Both the position numbers and the translations under genes were made by a program. From Eutreptiella sp. 'Long Island Sound 2002' (taxonomy: Eukaryota > Euglenozoa > Euglenophyceae > Eutreptiales > Eutreptiaceae): DNA of 64,000 bases. Below are positions 1 through 12,200 of this stretch, piece by piece. Location: assembly GCA_964036045.1 (NCBI GenBank), contig OZ038392.1, forward strand, positions 36,283,330 through 36,347,329, given 5' to 3'. The notes below the pieces were generated by a model that saw nothing but the letters and a program-made list of their open reading frames with translations, made no database searches and was not told the origin of the DNA. How positions within the stretch are numbered: position 1 is the stretch's first letter; the number at the start of each line of letters is the position of its first letter.

Positions 1-2470
1 GCCGATCCGCGCTGTTCTCTGAACAAAGACAGCGTTGGGCACAGGGGCCCCAACTGCATCACGCCCCTCCCAAGAGAATAGCGCGGGTAGGCGTGCATCT
101 TCGTGTCGCTGGTTGAACGGCGGGGAGCGCCCATACTGCCCTCAAGGACACTGTCCTTTTTTTTCACCTTGTACACGCTGCACTCCCCATCTTGTGACAC
201 CTTTGTCCTCGCGTCTGTCCCATGGCACGTCGAACTCCGTCAGCTGATGTTACGCAAGTGGTCGTGCTGCACAGAGTGGCAGGACTGCATAGATTTATTT
301 TGAAGCAGATTCGGTAGGTGTGGCGTCATCCTTCTGATTCTTTCTTTCCACTTTGGACCTTTTCGCTTACCCCGATTGCTTTCACTTGAGAAATCCCTTG
401 AAGCTTTTTCAAAATCCTGAGTAGATCTACTTGAATTATCCAACATGGCCTTTGGCTCTCCGAATCTTTTGCCTTGCACTGCATCACGGTTGCTCTTTTG
501 CACCACTGCCGTTTTGATAATAAAACTTTTATCATAAAATCCTGCTTGCTTGTTGCACGGATCCTGCTTGTTGGTTGCACGGAAGCACAAAACCTTGCTG
601 CACGTGAACACAGACTCTTGTCGCAGAACACGGACTCTTGTCGCACGTAAGCACACAGCTCAGAGCACAGCAGCAGCATAAATCAACAGAGGTCCAACCT
701 TTTCGAAAGTTTCTTCAGTACTTTCATAGGCTGAGACCTTCAGGCACTCTTGGTGCTCAGCTCCACGATGCTGGGCGCCGCCGGCGTACAATACACCTTT
801 GGCCCTCAACGAGGGCGCTGCTCTCCATGATGCTGTTGGCAGATTCCAACAGCGAGGGGACTCTCCATCTGCGGCCTGCTACACGCCGCACTCCACGGCC
901 TTGGCGCCCACGATGTGACTGGAAAGTCCAGCCACGAGGGGCGCTGATGACAGCGCTTGGCTTGCACAAATAAATCTAGGAGCCTTGCATGACTGCGGCT
1001 ACATGCCTGAGATGCGCACATGCAAACATGCAAACAGTGCTACAAGAAAAATGCGCTGCACTGTCATCGCCAAATTTAATATTATGAAATATATCCTCAA
1101 AAGACATTGAAATCCTTAAAAAAAGCCTCCGGCACGCATTTAAAGCATGCTGGTCTTCTCTGTCCTCTGGCGTCAGCGACGCTTTGCGCGGAGCGCTTAG
1201 CGCGCGCCGATCCGCGCTGTTCTCTGAACAAAGACAGCGTTGGGCACAGGGGCCCCAACTGCATCACGCCCCTCCCAAGAGAATAGCGCGGGTAGGCGTG
1301 CATCTTCGTGTCGCTGGTTGAACGGCGGGGAGCGCCCATACTGCCCTCAAGGACACTGTCCTTTTTTTTCACCCTGTACACGCTGCACTCCCCATCTTGT
1401 GACACCTTCGTCCTCGCGTCTGTCCCATGGCACGTCGAACTCCGTCAGCTGATGTTGAGCAAGTGGTCGTGCTGCACAGAGTGGCAGGACTGCATAGATT
1501 TATTTTGAAGCAGATTCGGTAGGTGTGGCGTCATCCTTCTGATTCTTTCTTTCCACTTTGGACCTTTTCGCTTACCCCGATTGCTTTCACTTGAGAAATC
1601 CCTTGAAGCTTTTTCAAAATCCTGAGTAGATCTACTTGAATTATCCAACATGGCCTTTGGCTCTCCGAATCTTTTGCCTTGCACTGCATCACGGTTGCTC
1701 TTTTGCACCACTGCCGTTTTGATAATAAAACTTTTATCATAAAATCCTGCTTGCTTGTTGCACGGATCCTGCTTGTTGGTTGCACGGAAGCACAAAACCT
1801 TGCTGCACGTGAACACAGACTCTTGTCGCAGAACACGGACTCTTGTCGCACGTAAGCACACAGCTCAGAGCACAGCAGCAACATAAATCAACAGAGGTGC
1901 AACCTTTTCGAAAGTTTCTTCAGTACTTTCATAGGCTGAGACCTTCAGGCACTCTTGGTGCTCAGCTCCACGATGCTGGGCGCCGCCGTCGTACAATACA
2001 CCTTTGGCCCCCAACGAGGGCGCTGCTCTCCATGATGCTGTTGGCAGATTCCAACAGCGAGGGGACTCTCCATCTTCGGCCTGCTACACGCCGCACTCCA
2101 CGGCCTTGGCGCCCACGATGTGACTGGAAAGTCCAGCCACGAGGGGCGCTGATGACAGCGCTTGGCTTGCACAAATAAATCTAGGAGCCTTGCATGACTG
2201 CGGCTACGTGCCTGAGATGCGCACATGCAAACATGCAAACAGCGCTACAAGAAAAATGCGCTGCACTGTCATCGCCAAATTTAATATTATGAAATATATC
2301 CTCAAAAGACATTGAAATCCTTAAAAAAAGCCTCCAGCACGCATTTAAAGCATGCTGGTCTTCTCTGTCCTCTGGCGTCAGCGACGCTTTGCGCGGAGCG
2401 CTTAGCGCGCGCCGATCCGCGCTGTTCTCTGAACAAAGACAGCGTTGGGCACAGGGGCCCCAACTGCATC
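1..2470. repeat. Tandem array, 1,205-bp unit, about two copies plus 60 bp
   Basis: The sequence at 1 recurs at 1206 and again at 2411, an exact 1,205-bp period. The third copy stops after about 60 bp, at about 2470, where a tyrosine recombinase frame begins. The two full copies differ at only about a dozen positions by eye, so the duplication is recent or kept homogeneous. The array runs off the left edge, so copy number is unknown. Open frames of 60-140 codons occur on both strands in each unit, but none shows a recognisable domain and I do not call them genes. Confidence 0.95.
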
Positions 2471-2920
2471 ATTCCTGGCGCGACTCAGGGCAAGCCACGG
2501 GTACTACCCTGACGTCCCTGCGTGGTTCCAGGGAACGGACAGGTTACACAGGGGACTGCACGGCATCCTGGACCGACCCGGCGGATCCTTCAAGTACCTG
2601 CGCTGGCACTCGTTCAGGCGATTCGTTGCAACCCAACTCCACGGCCTCGGACTCCCAGTGCGGTTCATCATGCTCTGGGGGGGGTGGAGGTCCGCGGCAG
2701 TGGCGGAGATATACTACAAGGCACCGCCGCGATGGCAGCTCGTGCGAGAGGGACCCATCCCCCTGCCAGAGTGCGGGGCGACCGAAACGACGGCGCGGCT
2801 GCAGCCAGGGACAACGTTGGGCATGTGGCCAAGCTGGATCAGGAGCGAGCTCGAGGTCCCCCATGTGCGACTTGCTCGGGCAGAACCGAGTTCGATGGAC
2901 AGTTCTGCCCAGGTACAGAA
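2471..2920 (+). pseudogene. Tyrosine recombinase, C-terminal fragment (DIRS/Crypton type)
   Basis: The open frame 2445-3257 begins inside the tandem repeat; recombinase-like sequence starts at about 2471. About 55 residues in, it reads WHSFRRFVATQL, the H-x-x-R box of tyrosine recombinases, followed by LWGGWRS (the conserved G-W) and EIYY, which supplies the nucleophile tyrosine ten residues later. This order and spacing match the C-terminal half of the catalytic domain in DIRS-like retrotransposons and Cryptons. The N-terminal half, with the first catalytic arginine, is missing and is replaced by the repeat array. After residue 100 the frame becomes low-complexity and rich in Arg/Gly/Ala, and is probably not real. 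Read as a truncated, inactive fragment; DIRS versus Crypton is undecided. Confidence 0.6.
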
Positions 2921-3264
2921 ACGGTCCCGGACGGCGTCACCCAAGCGCGACGTGGTCGAAATTGACGACTCGCCAGAGGGACCACCGGCCAAGACCGTCA
3001 AACGCAAGAGGGGGGCGACGCCAGGGGCGCGGAGGAGATTGCCAACGGCAAGCGGAGGCGAAAGCAAACCGGCAGGAGGAGCGGCAGACGGTGCACAGGC
3101 CTCACGGGAACGCGCGGGGAGTGACGATCGCGGACGAGCGCTTGGCACGGGCGATCAGCAGGCTGCCGGGAGTGAAGCAGGGTCGCAGGGACATGGTCCA
3201 CAGGGGCGTCCAGGAGCTGATCATCGCGGCGGCGCGGCTGAGGCTGGACTTCGGTGATGCGACA

Positions 3265-3510
3265 GAGAAGCTGCGAGTCGCACAGTGTGCATTGCAGTGT
3301 GCAGTGTGCAATTTGTAACACACGGTGTGCTGTGTGCAGCGTGCAATACACAGTGCGCAGTGTGCATTACAGGGTGTGCAGTGTGCATTACAGTGTGCAG
3401 TGTGCATTGCAGTGTGCAATGTGCAGTGTGCAGTGTGCAGTACATAGTGTGCAGTGTGCAGTGTGCAATACACAGTGTGCAGTGTGCAGTGTGCAATACA
3501 CAGTGTGCAG
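3265..3510. repeat. Degenerate GTGCA / CAGTGTGCA repeat
   Basis: Dense, irregular repeats of GTGTGCA, GTGCAGT and GTGCAAT. All frames are artificially open because the repeat lacks stop codons in several phases. A related patch lies at 50,065-50,290. Confidence 0.9.
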
Positions 3511-3750
3511 TGACAGTGTACAGTGACAGTGACCCATGAGTGAGCCCTCAGTGAGCGCCCACTGAGCCATTTGGCGCGCTCACTGAGCGCTCACTGCGCC
3601 GTTTTGCGCGCTCACTAAGCGCTCAGTGAGCGCTCAGTGAGCGCGCCAAATGGCTCAGTGAGCGCTCACTGAGCGCGCCAAATGGCTGAGTGAGCGCTCA
3701 GTGAGGGCTCACTCATGGTTCACTGTCACTGTACACTGTCACTGTACATT
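3504..3750. repeat. Large imperfect palindrome built of CTCACTGAGCGC units
   Basis: The left arm (from about 3504, including CAGTGACAGTG and CATGAGTGAGCCCTCA) is the near-exact reverse complement of the right arm ending at about 3750. The centre, near 3625, is made of alternating CTCACTGAGCGC and GCGCTCAGTGAG words. The whole could fold into a cruciform or long RNA hairpin. Confidence 0.85.
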
Positions 3751-4060
3751 GTCACTGTACACTGTCCATGTACACTGTCAATGGTGTCGCTGTCTACTGT
3801 CACTGTACATGGTACACTGTATTCTGGCACTGTACGCTGTCACTGCACACTGCACACTGCCACTGCACACTGTCACTATACACTATCACTGTACATTGTC
3901 ACTGTACACCGTACTCTGTACACTGTACTCCCCAAGGTCTCATAGAATGTATCCCCACACACAGTACGTCCGCCACAACGCCCAAGTCTCTATACTAGCA
4001 CTCTACATTGTCACTCTACACTCACTGTATGCTCTCACTATACACTGTCATTGTACACTG
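3715..4060. repeat. CACTGTACACTGTCACTGTA repeat
   Basis: Irregular repeats of CACTGTACA and CACTGTCA. The first about 35 bp form the right arm of the palindrome. No gene seen. Confidence 0.85.
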
Positions 4061-4149
4061 TCACTATAAACTTGGTGCGGTCTTTTTTGGGAGGGGGTGG
4101 ATGGTGATTTGAGCCCCCCTCTTTGTAGTCCTTTACCCCCCCCTCCCCC

Positions 4150-4900
4150 ACAGCTACAGCTAGAACCCAAAGAACAGCAGCAGCCACAGTGAAAGCTGCA
4201 ACTGCATCCTTCGCCACAGCCAGGGCCACACACACTGACACAACCACAACCAAATCCACACACAACACAGCTTGCAGACACACACCCACACCCACACCCA
4301 TACCCACACCCACACCCACACCCACACCCACACCCACACCCACACCCACAAGCAAAGCCGCAACCACAGCCACTACCATTACCACACCAAGAACGACAGC
4401 TACCACAACAGCCATGGCAACGACCCCACGCAAGCCCAGAACCACAGCCACAACCACAAACACAACCATACCTGCATCTGCAGCCACAAACACAATGTTA
4501 TGCGCACACAATCAAAGCCTATGCCACACAACACCAAAACCAACAACAGGATCCAAAACAACAACTGCAAAAGCTGCAACACACACACACACACACACAT
4601 TGGCACACACACGCACACACCTGCGCGTACACACATTCACGAATCCACGTACGCACACAAACCTAGACAACCGGAAACCAAAGAATGCAATCACACACTC
4701 ACAGTGACGCACAAGGACACCTTCACCCACGCATCGATCCAAGCAAGCCCCCCCCCCCCCCCTGACTCACACACAAACATACATACAAACACACTAAATG
4801 AGAGAAACCAAGAGGGAACAAACCATCCACACTTGCGCACATGCGCATGGGCACAAGCACACACCCGCGAACACACACACTAGCACAACATACCTGCAAA
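4150..4900. repeat. CA-rich low-complexity tract with a (CACCCA)n core
   Basis: A long CA-rich stretch. The purest part, 4279-4350, is a CACCCA/CCCACA hexamer array; (CA)n lies near 4581-4600 and a run of 15 C at 4748-4762. Long Thr/His-rich frames here are by-products of composition. Confidence 0.9.
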
Positions 4901-5368
4901 GGTCATCGTCATTGCCGCCACCATCATGCACTCGATGCCATGGCCAGCAAATGGGGAAGGCATGGCAAGGGCAGGGCAAGGGGACGCGGCAGGCAAGATA
5001 AGAGAAGGGTTTGGCATGGGGTAAGCGGGGGGATCAGGCATGGCAAAAGGGGACGGGAGGGGATAAGGAGGGAGGGGAATGAGTGTGTCATGGTGTAGGT
5101 CACGATGGTTGTATGATCAACCTCACAAAAGCGAGCAATATCCTCTGTGCCCTATTTGTGCTTCATGGCGCGCGCGCCCGTGTGTGTGTGGGGGGGGGGG
5201 GGGTGCCATTGTCATGAGGCAACAAGGAACACCCTCGCAAATGGTTAGGTTCATATCCCCGAACCCCAACCCCGTAATCATCTCTCCCTAGCCCTTCACT
5301 TCACATGGTTCAATGTGGCCATGTGTTTATGTACACGCAAGATAATTGCACACAAGAATGAATGTGGT
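4901..5368. other. No gene seen
   Basis: Mixed sequence with G-rich patches (4950-5090) and a run of 14 G ending at 5203. No recognisable coding domain on either strand. Confidence 0.6.
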
Positions 5369-5535
5369 TGTCAATTTGTGCATGTGCATGTGTGTGTGGA
5401 TGTGTGTATGGTGTATGTGTGTGTATGTGTTTGGATATTTGTGTCCCTGACGAAGTGTGTGTGTTTGGATGTTTGTGTGTTTGTCGCCACGGGTGCATGT
5501 ATGCAAGTATGTCTGTGTGCATGCACGCTCAAGTT
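5369..5535. repeat. GT-rich low-complexity tract
   Basis: Irregular TGTGTGT/ATGTGTG sequence, the strand opposite in composition to the CA-rich tract upstream. No gene. Confidence 0.85.
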
Positions 5536-5639
5536 CTTGGAGAAAAGACGTGGTGAGAACTGCAGACCAATGTTGGTGTGAAAAGGGTGAAGTGTGGGCC
5601 AGCAAGGGTGGGAAGAGAGGGCAGAAAGGGGGAGAAACT

Positions 5640-5785
5640 CCTGAGTGAGCCTTGAGTGAGCCCCCAATTAGCTCTCAATGAGCGCTCACTGAGCGCTCAC
5701 TGAGCCATTTGGCGCGCTCAGTGAGCGCTCAGTGACGGCTCAGTGACGGCTCAGTCGGGGTGCTCAGTCAACTGAGCCGTCGCCA
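5640..5785. repeat. Second block of CTCACTGAGCGC-type repeat
   Basis: The same words as in the 3.5-3.75 kb palindrome recur here, including CTCACTGAGCGCTCACTGAG followed by CCATTTGGCGCGCTCA, arranged as one arm with a partial inverted partner. It shows that the word family is dispersed. Confidence 0.8.
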
Positions 5786-5985
5786 AAAAAAGTACCCTCC
5801 ACCTTGAACCTTGACCAAGTGAGTATCTAAAACTTCTAAAAACATTAAATGCACATTACCTAGCATGCAAAACGCACAACAAACAAGCACAAAGACATCG
5901 CAATGCACAACTGAGCCCCAACTGAGCCCCAACTTCACATTTCCACTTAGCCACCAGTGAGCCGCAGGTACATAAAGTAGCAATC

Positions 5986-6300
5986 TACCGCGGACACAGG
6001 TCGGTGGTAGTTGGCACAGACAGCGACGCCAGCAGATTCTAGGTGGCAGGGCAGAGGGCTACAGCTTGCTCACAGGCCCACCAGCGAATTCTCCGTCGTC
6101 TGTTCTGGCTCCGGCTCTGGAGTTGTGTGAAACTCGGTGTGTTTCGGGTCGATACTGCGGAGAACCCCGCAGACCCGCTCAGCCGCCTGAATACCTTTCC
6201 CAGCAGGCGGCACGCTGTCCAGGACGCCAATGACAGGCGGCAGCTCTGGGAACGCAGCGCACACAAATTTATGCATCTCCATTACTTGCCTCAGGCCCCT
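5986..6300 (+). pseudogene. Retroelement RNase H fragment (DIRS-like)
   Basis: The frame reads YRGHRSVVVGTDSDASRF, a TAG stop at 6040-6042, then continues in frame to FRVDTAENPADPLSRL near 6150-6195. The D of TDSDAS and the closing N-x-A-D-x-L-S-R block are the usual start and end of the second half of a retroelement RNase H. NPADPLSRL is the form common in DIRS-like elements. No RT, gag or terminal repeat adjoins it. It may share an origin with the recombinase fragment at 2.5 kb, although in intact DIRS elements RNase H precedes the recombinase, so the order here is rearranged or two copies are involved. Confidence 0.5.
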
Positions 6301-9092
6301 TGGAGTTTGGCACAGGGGGGGGGGGGGGGTGACAACGGCCAGCACGGGACCAGCGTGAGTCCGGGGCTCGCATTCGCGAGCACTTTGTGCAGTCGGTCCA
6401 TGGAGGAATCATGAGTTGTGCTTGTTCAGGGGGGCAGGGATGCGGGGGCTGAACCCTCACAATCTGGGCATTTTGCACCAAATTTTGCCGTGGTATTTAT
6501 GAATTGGTGCCAATTTTCTCCGCACCAAATTTCGCTGTTCCAAATTCCGCACTGTTCCAAATTCCGCACGTTCCGAATTTTCCCCTCGAGAGCTGCAATC
6601 CCCAACGTATGGCACAACAGCCTGTGACTTGCATGGCTCTGTTTGTGGGACCTCCAAGTAGGGTTACCATGACCCGACCACCAAGCACAAGCTTGCTCCC
6701 CCAAGGCAATCCTGCTTGGAGGTCCATTCAGTGATGGCTAACGTCAGCCAGCTGTTGGCAGGTGCACCCTGACCTTCAACTGGTTACCGTAATTGTCGGG
6801 TGTCTGGTGTGCAACTGTTACCCGGTGAGGCCTAGCTTTCAGGGGGACTGCGCTGAGATTGCACACCCTGTGAGCAGTGATTGATAGATGTCTCTAGCCA
6901 ATGCATTTTGCACAAGAGTGCCTCTGGGATCATACACCACTGTGGCATGCTGGTTGTGAACTAGCAGAACTGATTATTTGTCTACACTGCACAGCCGAGA
7001 AGCGCATGAGTCTCTTGGACCTCGAAGTCGTCGACCCCGCTGCTCTCCACAAAAAACGAAAGGTGCCTCCTCTCTTCGTTTTGCCCCAGGATCTTCCGCA
7101 GACCCACCCTGTCCTCTCTGTCCTCTCTGTCGTTCCACCTTCCATTCTCCTCACCCTCTGCACTCCACTGCACTCTCACTAGAGCCAGGACCCACCCCTG
7201 ATTCGCTATGCAGCAGCAGCATGGCAGTGCCCCCCTGACTTCAAGCACCTTCCAGTGCTGCAAATGAAAGTGGGGTGATGTGTCTGGCCCTGGTGGCTGG
7301 GGCACAGGCCGTTTGTATTGGCCCATCACCACTGTCATGACCTGCAGCTATTTAGTTCAAAATTCTCGGACTGATTTAACCCATGACAAGGGTCTGTCCT
7401 GTTCCCAACTCCTGAGCTGGTTTCCAGATGGCCCACAAATTTTAAACTGGCAATTGGAAGACCTTGCAATCCCTAGATATGACAGCAACAGAACTGTTGC
7501 GCTGTGTAACAGGGTGCGAGTCACCAAAAGGTGACTGATCCCGCAAAAGAGAGAACTTCGATAATTTGAAAAAGGTTAACATATGGTTGCATAATTTGAA
7601 AACGTGTTTTGACGGTTTCAAGCCCAGATGTTGTGCTTCTTCCACTGCTGGCTCTAGAAATTGCAATAGTATGCAAAAAGCCTTTGACTTATGTCCATCA
7701 AAGAAAAAGAACTTATTCAAGAATACGGCCTTTTGTTGATACATGTTTTTGGGGATCCTGCACACACACACCCAGATTGTGGAATTTACATCAAAAAGCA
7801 GGCAAAAAGCAACAAAAAAGGGGCATCAGTGGATGCAGGTGGTTGTTGTACAACACTACGATGTGGGGGTTACAAGCATTTTGAGACAGTTATAAAGGCA
7901 AAGAGATTACAGCTTTGGCCATGGCATGTAATGGCAGCAAAAAAGGACGTGAATGCACCACAACGTTATGTATGCTATGCCCTACATGTCCTAGTCGAGG
8001 GGGGTGCTATTCCTACAGCACCTTCGGAGCGCAATTTGGCCAATTATTCCAGACAAGTGAGAAAATGGTGGTGCATATATACAGTCACTTTTTACGTAAT
8101 CCCTGCCCCTATGTACCATCTTTTTCGTTTTTTTTTTCTAGGCTGTTGGGCGGCAGGATTGTGGGGTTGTGGGAGTGTGGGTTTGCGGGAGTGTGGGGCT
8201 GTGGGGCTGTGAGGTGTTGGGGCTGTGGGGTCATAACTCTGTTTGGACACGTTAAAATCCACTGAAAACTGGGTCATTGGATGCACATTTGTCAGCCCCA
8301 AAATTCTACCGTCCACCACTATGCACTAGACAAGCCTACAGCAAAGGAAAGTCGTGTTCTTCTGCTATCTTGCACAACACAAAGAAGTGCTAGCTGGAGG
8401 GGTCATGCTAGCATACGGGAGTGGGGTTTATGTCCATTAGGTGTTTGCTTTCAGCTCTATGGCATGTGCACTCGATGCTACACCGAACAAGATGCGACAA
8501 AGGTTGCACATAAACGGCCAGCCCATGTACAAATGCAGATTGGCATGGAAAAATTGATTGTATTGTCACAACATACAGAATATCTCTTGTCCAGCCACTG
8601 GTTGACAACTACTAGAGAGGTCCATAGGCTCCTCGCAAGTCCAACCCCGATATCTTACTACGAATAGAAGCAATAGAACTGAATCAGCAAGCACCAACAT
8701 ATCCAAACAAGGTATGTTTTCAGAGGGAAACCTCTCAGGTGCTTTCCTTCTTTTTTACAACTTTTGAACCTCTTCAAAATTGTTATCTTGACTGAAACTG
8801 TAGATATTTTGTTATCTTGACTGATAGTTTTTGGGGTGGCGACAACGGGTCTGCAGGGACGGGGGTTGTCATGGGATGGGGAATATTGAATTTGCTCACC
8901 AAGGTTTCCCCGTAATTTTTGAATTTCCATTTCGCTGCTTAGTACCCCCCTTGCCAGCATGTGACATTTATGCGGAAGGTTCAAAGATGCTTGTTCTCCC
9001 ATTCAGGGCCCCATGTCAACCGCCCCCAAGAGTTCTACCGCCTGTAGCCACCCTCGAAGGGATCTCATGCCACTGCTTGTATACTGTTGTAG
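6301..9092. other. No recognisable gene
   Basis: Contains a run of 15 G at 6315-6329, a short repeat of GTTCCAAATTCCGCAC near 6535-6570, and a G/T-rich repeat (GTGGGGCTGTGG words) at 8150-8235. A plus-strand open frame at 7691-8212 shows no known motif and ends in the repeat. Exons of the possible gene ending at 9230 might lie here but cannot be placed. Confidence 0.5.
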
Positions 9093-9230
9093 GCACGAAA
9101 TGTAGGCAAGGGAAAGAGCAAGAAGGCCAAAATGATGCGGAAGAGAGACGAAAAGAAGACGGAGATCAGGAAGAAGATGATCAAGAAGCATCTTCAAAAC
9201 AAGCGGGACGTAAAGAAAAGCAAGGCATGA
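9093..9230 (+). CDS. Possible 3'-terminal exon, lysine-rich tail (unrecognised)
   Basis: A good acceptor (TACTGTTGTAG) at 9092 is followed by an open frame to TGA at 9228-9230. It encodes about 45 residues, nearly all basic or acidic, with blocks such as KGKSKKAKMMRKRDEKK and KKHLQNKRDVKKSKA. This resembles the basic tail of nucleolar or ribosome-assembly proteins, but that is only a compositional likeness. The competing frame is also open and Glu/Gln-rich, as expected for purine-rich DNA. Upstream exons were not found. It may equally be chance sequence. Confidence 0.3.
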   Translation, partial: ARNVGKGKSKKAKMMRKRDEKKTEIRKKMIKKHLQNKRDVKKSKA

Positions 9231-12200
9231 TCGTCCGCAGTGTGTTGAGGTTCCAGCTGGCAACCTCAAGCCTGGGCAGATCTGATGATCAGCTGGGGAA
9301 GACGTTTTTCAAGGACAGCTTTGTCCTGCTGCATACAGGAGGATGGGGGGTTGGGGATAGCAAAGGGCAGTGATAGGCCTGCGCTTGCATGGACATGAAG
9401 GTTCTGGGTTCAGGTGACAGTCAGTGGGTTCAGGCGGTATACAGCACAAAGCTGGGCACAAGGGTGTGCTGTATCAACTTCCACAAATATTTTTTTGAAT
9501 TTTGACAGCCCCAGTTCATGCAACAAGCCCTGAAGCCTCCTTGCAGAGCCGGCACCGGAGACACAACCGGTTCCAGCAATGTCTGTCATATGAAGATGAT
9601 GCATTTCGTTTGCATAATGAACCGTGTGGATATGGTGTGCTGGTTACTGGGTAAGGGAGTTCAGCCAAAAAGTCGTGGGAAATGCGTGGAAGTTCGTAAC
9701 CCCCCACGCCTTTTCAACAGGGAAGCATGCCTGTCCATTCTTGTCACGGGAAGGAACTGAGCCTCCATGTAGCGAAAGCAGCATTACGCTGTGTTGCACA
9801 ATGTCAGCTGTCAACACCACCACACAGGGTTTCTCTCATAAGCTGAAGCCTTTCTTCTTATCTCTTTTATGGTTCAGCCCCCCCCCCCCCCCCCGAATCC
9901 ACCCTACCCGGAACGAAGGACAGGCCCTCGGAACAGCCCCTGTGGCCGGCTGTCACAGGCCGATTGCCAGCAAATACCGGCCATGTTGAAGGTTGATTGC
10001 CGATCAATCATTGTTGGTCAATGCCCCCCGACGCGCATGACAGCAAATGCGCATGCGCTGTTTCAGTGTCCACATGGCACAGGGATGGGACTGATACAGC
10101 CTTGTTTCTTTTCAGCATTGCGGCAGACTAAGTCATCTAAATCGCGATTGCTTACGTGCTGAGGCATCTGATCCGCCAAACTCAGGCACAATACTCTGCC
10201 TGAAGTGAACCATAATTTGGTCAGTTTTGCCGTGCCTGTTCCATTTTCTAGCCATTTTCCTGCGCTTAGGATCATGGGTGTTGTGTATGGCAACCCGGAT
10301 GAGCAGCTTCAGTGTTTTGTGTTTTGTGGTTGACGACCAGGATCTTTGGTTCAAGTTTTCTCGACGGTTTGGCATCCAATTACGGTAAATCAGCATCTTG
10401 TGCCCCCCCCCCCCCCCCAAGCCCCATTGAGACCAGGAGCTCAGTCATCACTGCAGTTTGACACACTATCACTTGCAGCAGGTGGCGGTGAACGTTCTGA
10501 AAACCTCTTCTGACGTCACTGCGTTCTGGCCATCGGATGGTCGCCCCTGGGGCACAATCGTTGGGTGCCCCAGCCCATCGGGATCCAAAGCACTCCGTGC
10601 CCTTTCTGCAGGACCGCGCCCCCTTTGCCCAAGCGCCGGGCTTTTTTGAATACTGCTGGTTTCAAGAAACCGACGTGCGTGCCGCTTCCGAAACTGCTTC
10701 TTTTGTCGCGCTGATCCTGCAGGGGCTGTCCCTGTGTTCCACAGATCTGTCACGGACCTGTCAGATCTGCCCCGTGTGCGCGGGGCTTGGGCACGCACAC
10801 GCGCAGCCCGTGTCCAAGCATGGGCATACCCCACCGGACCGCACGCCGATGGTTTGGTGTCGTGCTTTGCTCTTGGGGCGGGGCGGGGCGGGGCTGGGTA
10901 CTCCTTGTGGCCCTGGGCTGGGCCCTCTGATTTCCTTTTTGGTGTTTCACATATGCATTACTGCACCTGCCCCCTCTCCCCCTCCCTCACCCTCCCAAGC
11001 GTTTCCGCCGAAAAGCCTGGATTTGGCGAGGGCACATGCCTATGCACGTCATGGCCAGGGCAGAGCGTGAAGCACTGGTGGGGGTTCAAGAGACGGGTTG
11101 CTTGTTTTGTTGTCGGTTGTTGCACAAAGTAAGCTTGTGGCGTTGCATTTTGGAGGCGGGGGCTGGTCTCCAACTGTCCCGGCATACGGCAAAAACAGCC
11201 GATATTTTTTTTTGGACCAAAACGACCCCGGATCTCGTTCAAGGTCAGACCGCATGATTCCAAAAGATAGTGGACTTTGTAGCATTGGCTTTCTGAGCCA
11301 TTTTGGTCTGTCATGACCTGTTTTGGCCCGGACACTGGCCTATATATCCTCTTTGGGGGTTTTATGATTTTTGTTGGACCGAAGAGTCTCGGTTGCAGTA
11401 GACCAGATGCAACAAGCTGCGAGGGTTTCAGTAATGCATGCTGCTCCCCAAAAGGCGTAAGTGAGGGAGGGAAGTGTCTCTTTGCCAAGATATCAGTGTG
11501 AAGTTCCACAGTTGGGTCCCCAAGCATTTTGAAACAACAGGTCACGGTGGCTTGTGGGAGGTGTGAGGGTAAATACCAGTTGAAATGCAAGCCAATCAAC
11601 GTGATGACCACTGGAGGAGAATCCTATTTTCCCAGGCTTCCAATCTGGCAGTGGCATGTTCTACCCCTCATCTTCTTCATTGTTGCTTTCATTTCAACCA
11701 TATCCAGTCCGGCTGTGTGCTATTTCTTTTTGTCTCTGATTTTCATGATGCGGTTTGGCTCAGCTTTTGTGCTGGAAAGTATCTTCAGGGTCAGGGCAGC
11801 AATCTGGGTTCTAGAGGGTTGGTCAGTCTGAGATCCACCATCGTCTTGGACATGGTGGATACAAATTCAGTATTACCATTTATGGTAGCCGTTGTGACCC
11901 GCCATGTGGTCATCTGATTGCATGTCCCCACCCACCCAACCTCCCCCCAGCTCCTGCACACTTTTTTTGACCTTTAGCAGCAAATTGATGGGTGACATGT
12001 TGTGGGTTCCCGTTTGAGCAGGTGCTCGCTGGGCCTGTACAATGCACCGGCCATTCATTGGCCAGGCTGTTGGACCACGCAATGAGTCCACTGCTGGAGC
12101 CTTTCAGCTTGCTGGTTTCCCAGGTGCTTTGGGCCGTATCCTCTAACCACCATCTGATCTCTGAGCGTTTTGTTTTGTTGGACCTTTGAGCCTTTGGGGG

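Noticed and set aside
240-656. Minus-strand open frames of about 117-138 codons in each 1,205-bp unit as genes
   Set aside because: No domain and two overlapping frames of similar length; identity between copies reflects the recent duplication, not coding selection.
3265-3510. A CRISPR-like array
   Set aside because: Units are short and irregular, without spacers of constant length, in a eukaryotic setting.
4189-4883. Thr- and His-rich open frames in the CA tract
   Set aside because: Pure compositional effect of CA repeats, with overlapping frames equally open.
7691-8212. A 173-codon plus-strand frame as a host gene
   Set aside because: It ends within a G/T-rich repeat, has no recognisable motif, and splice sites are not evident.
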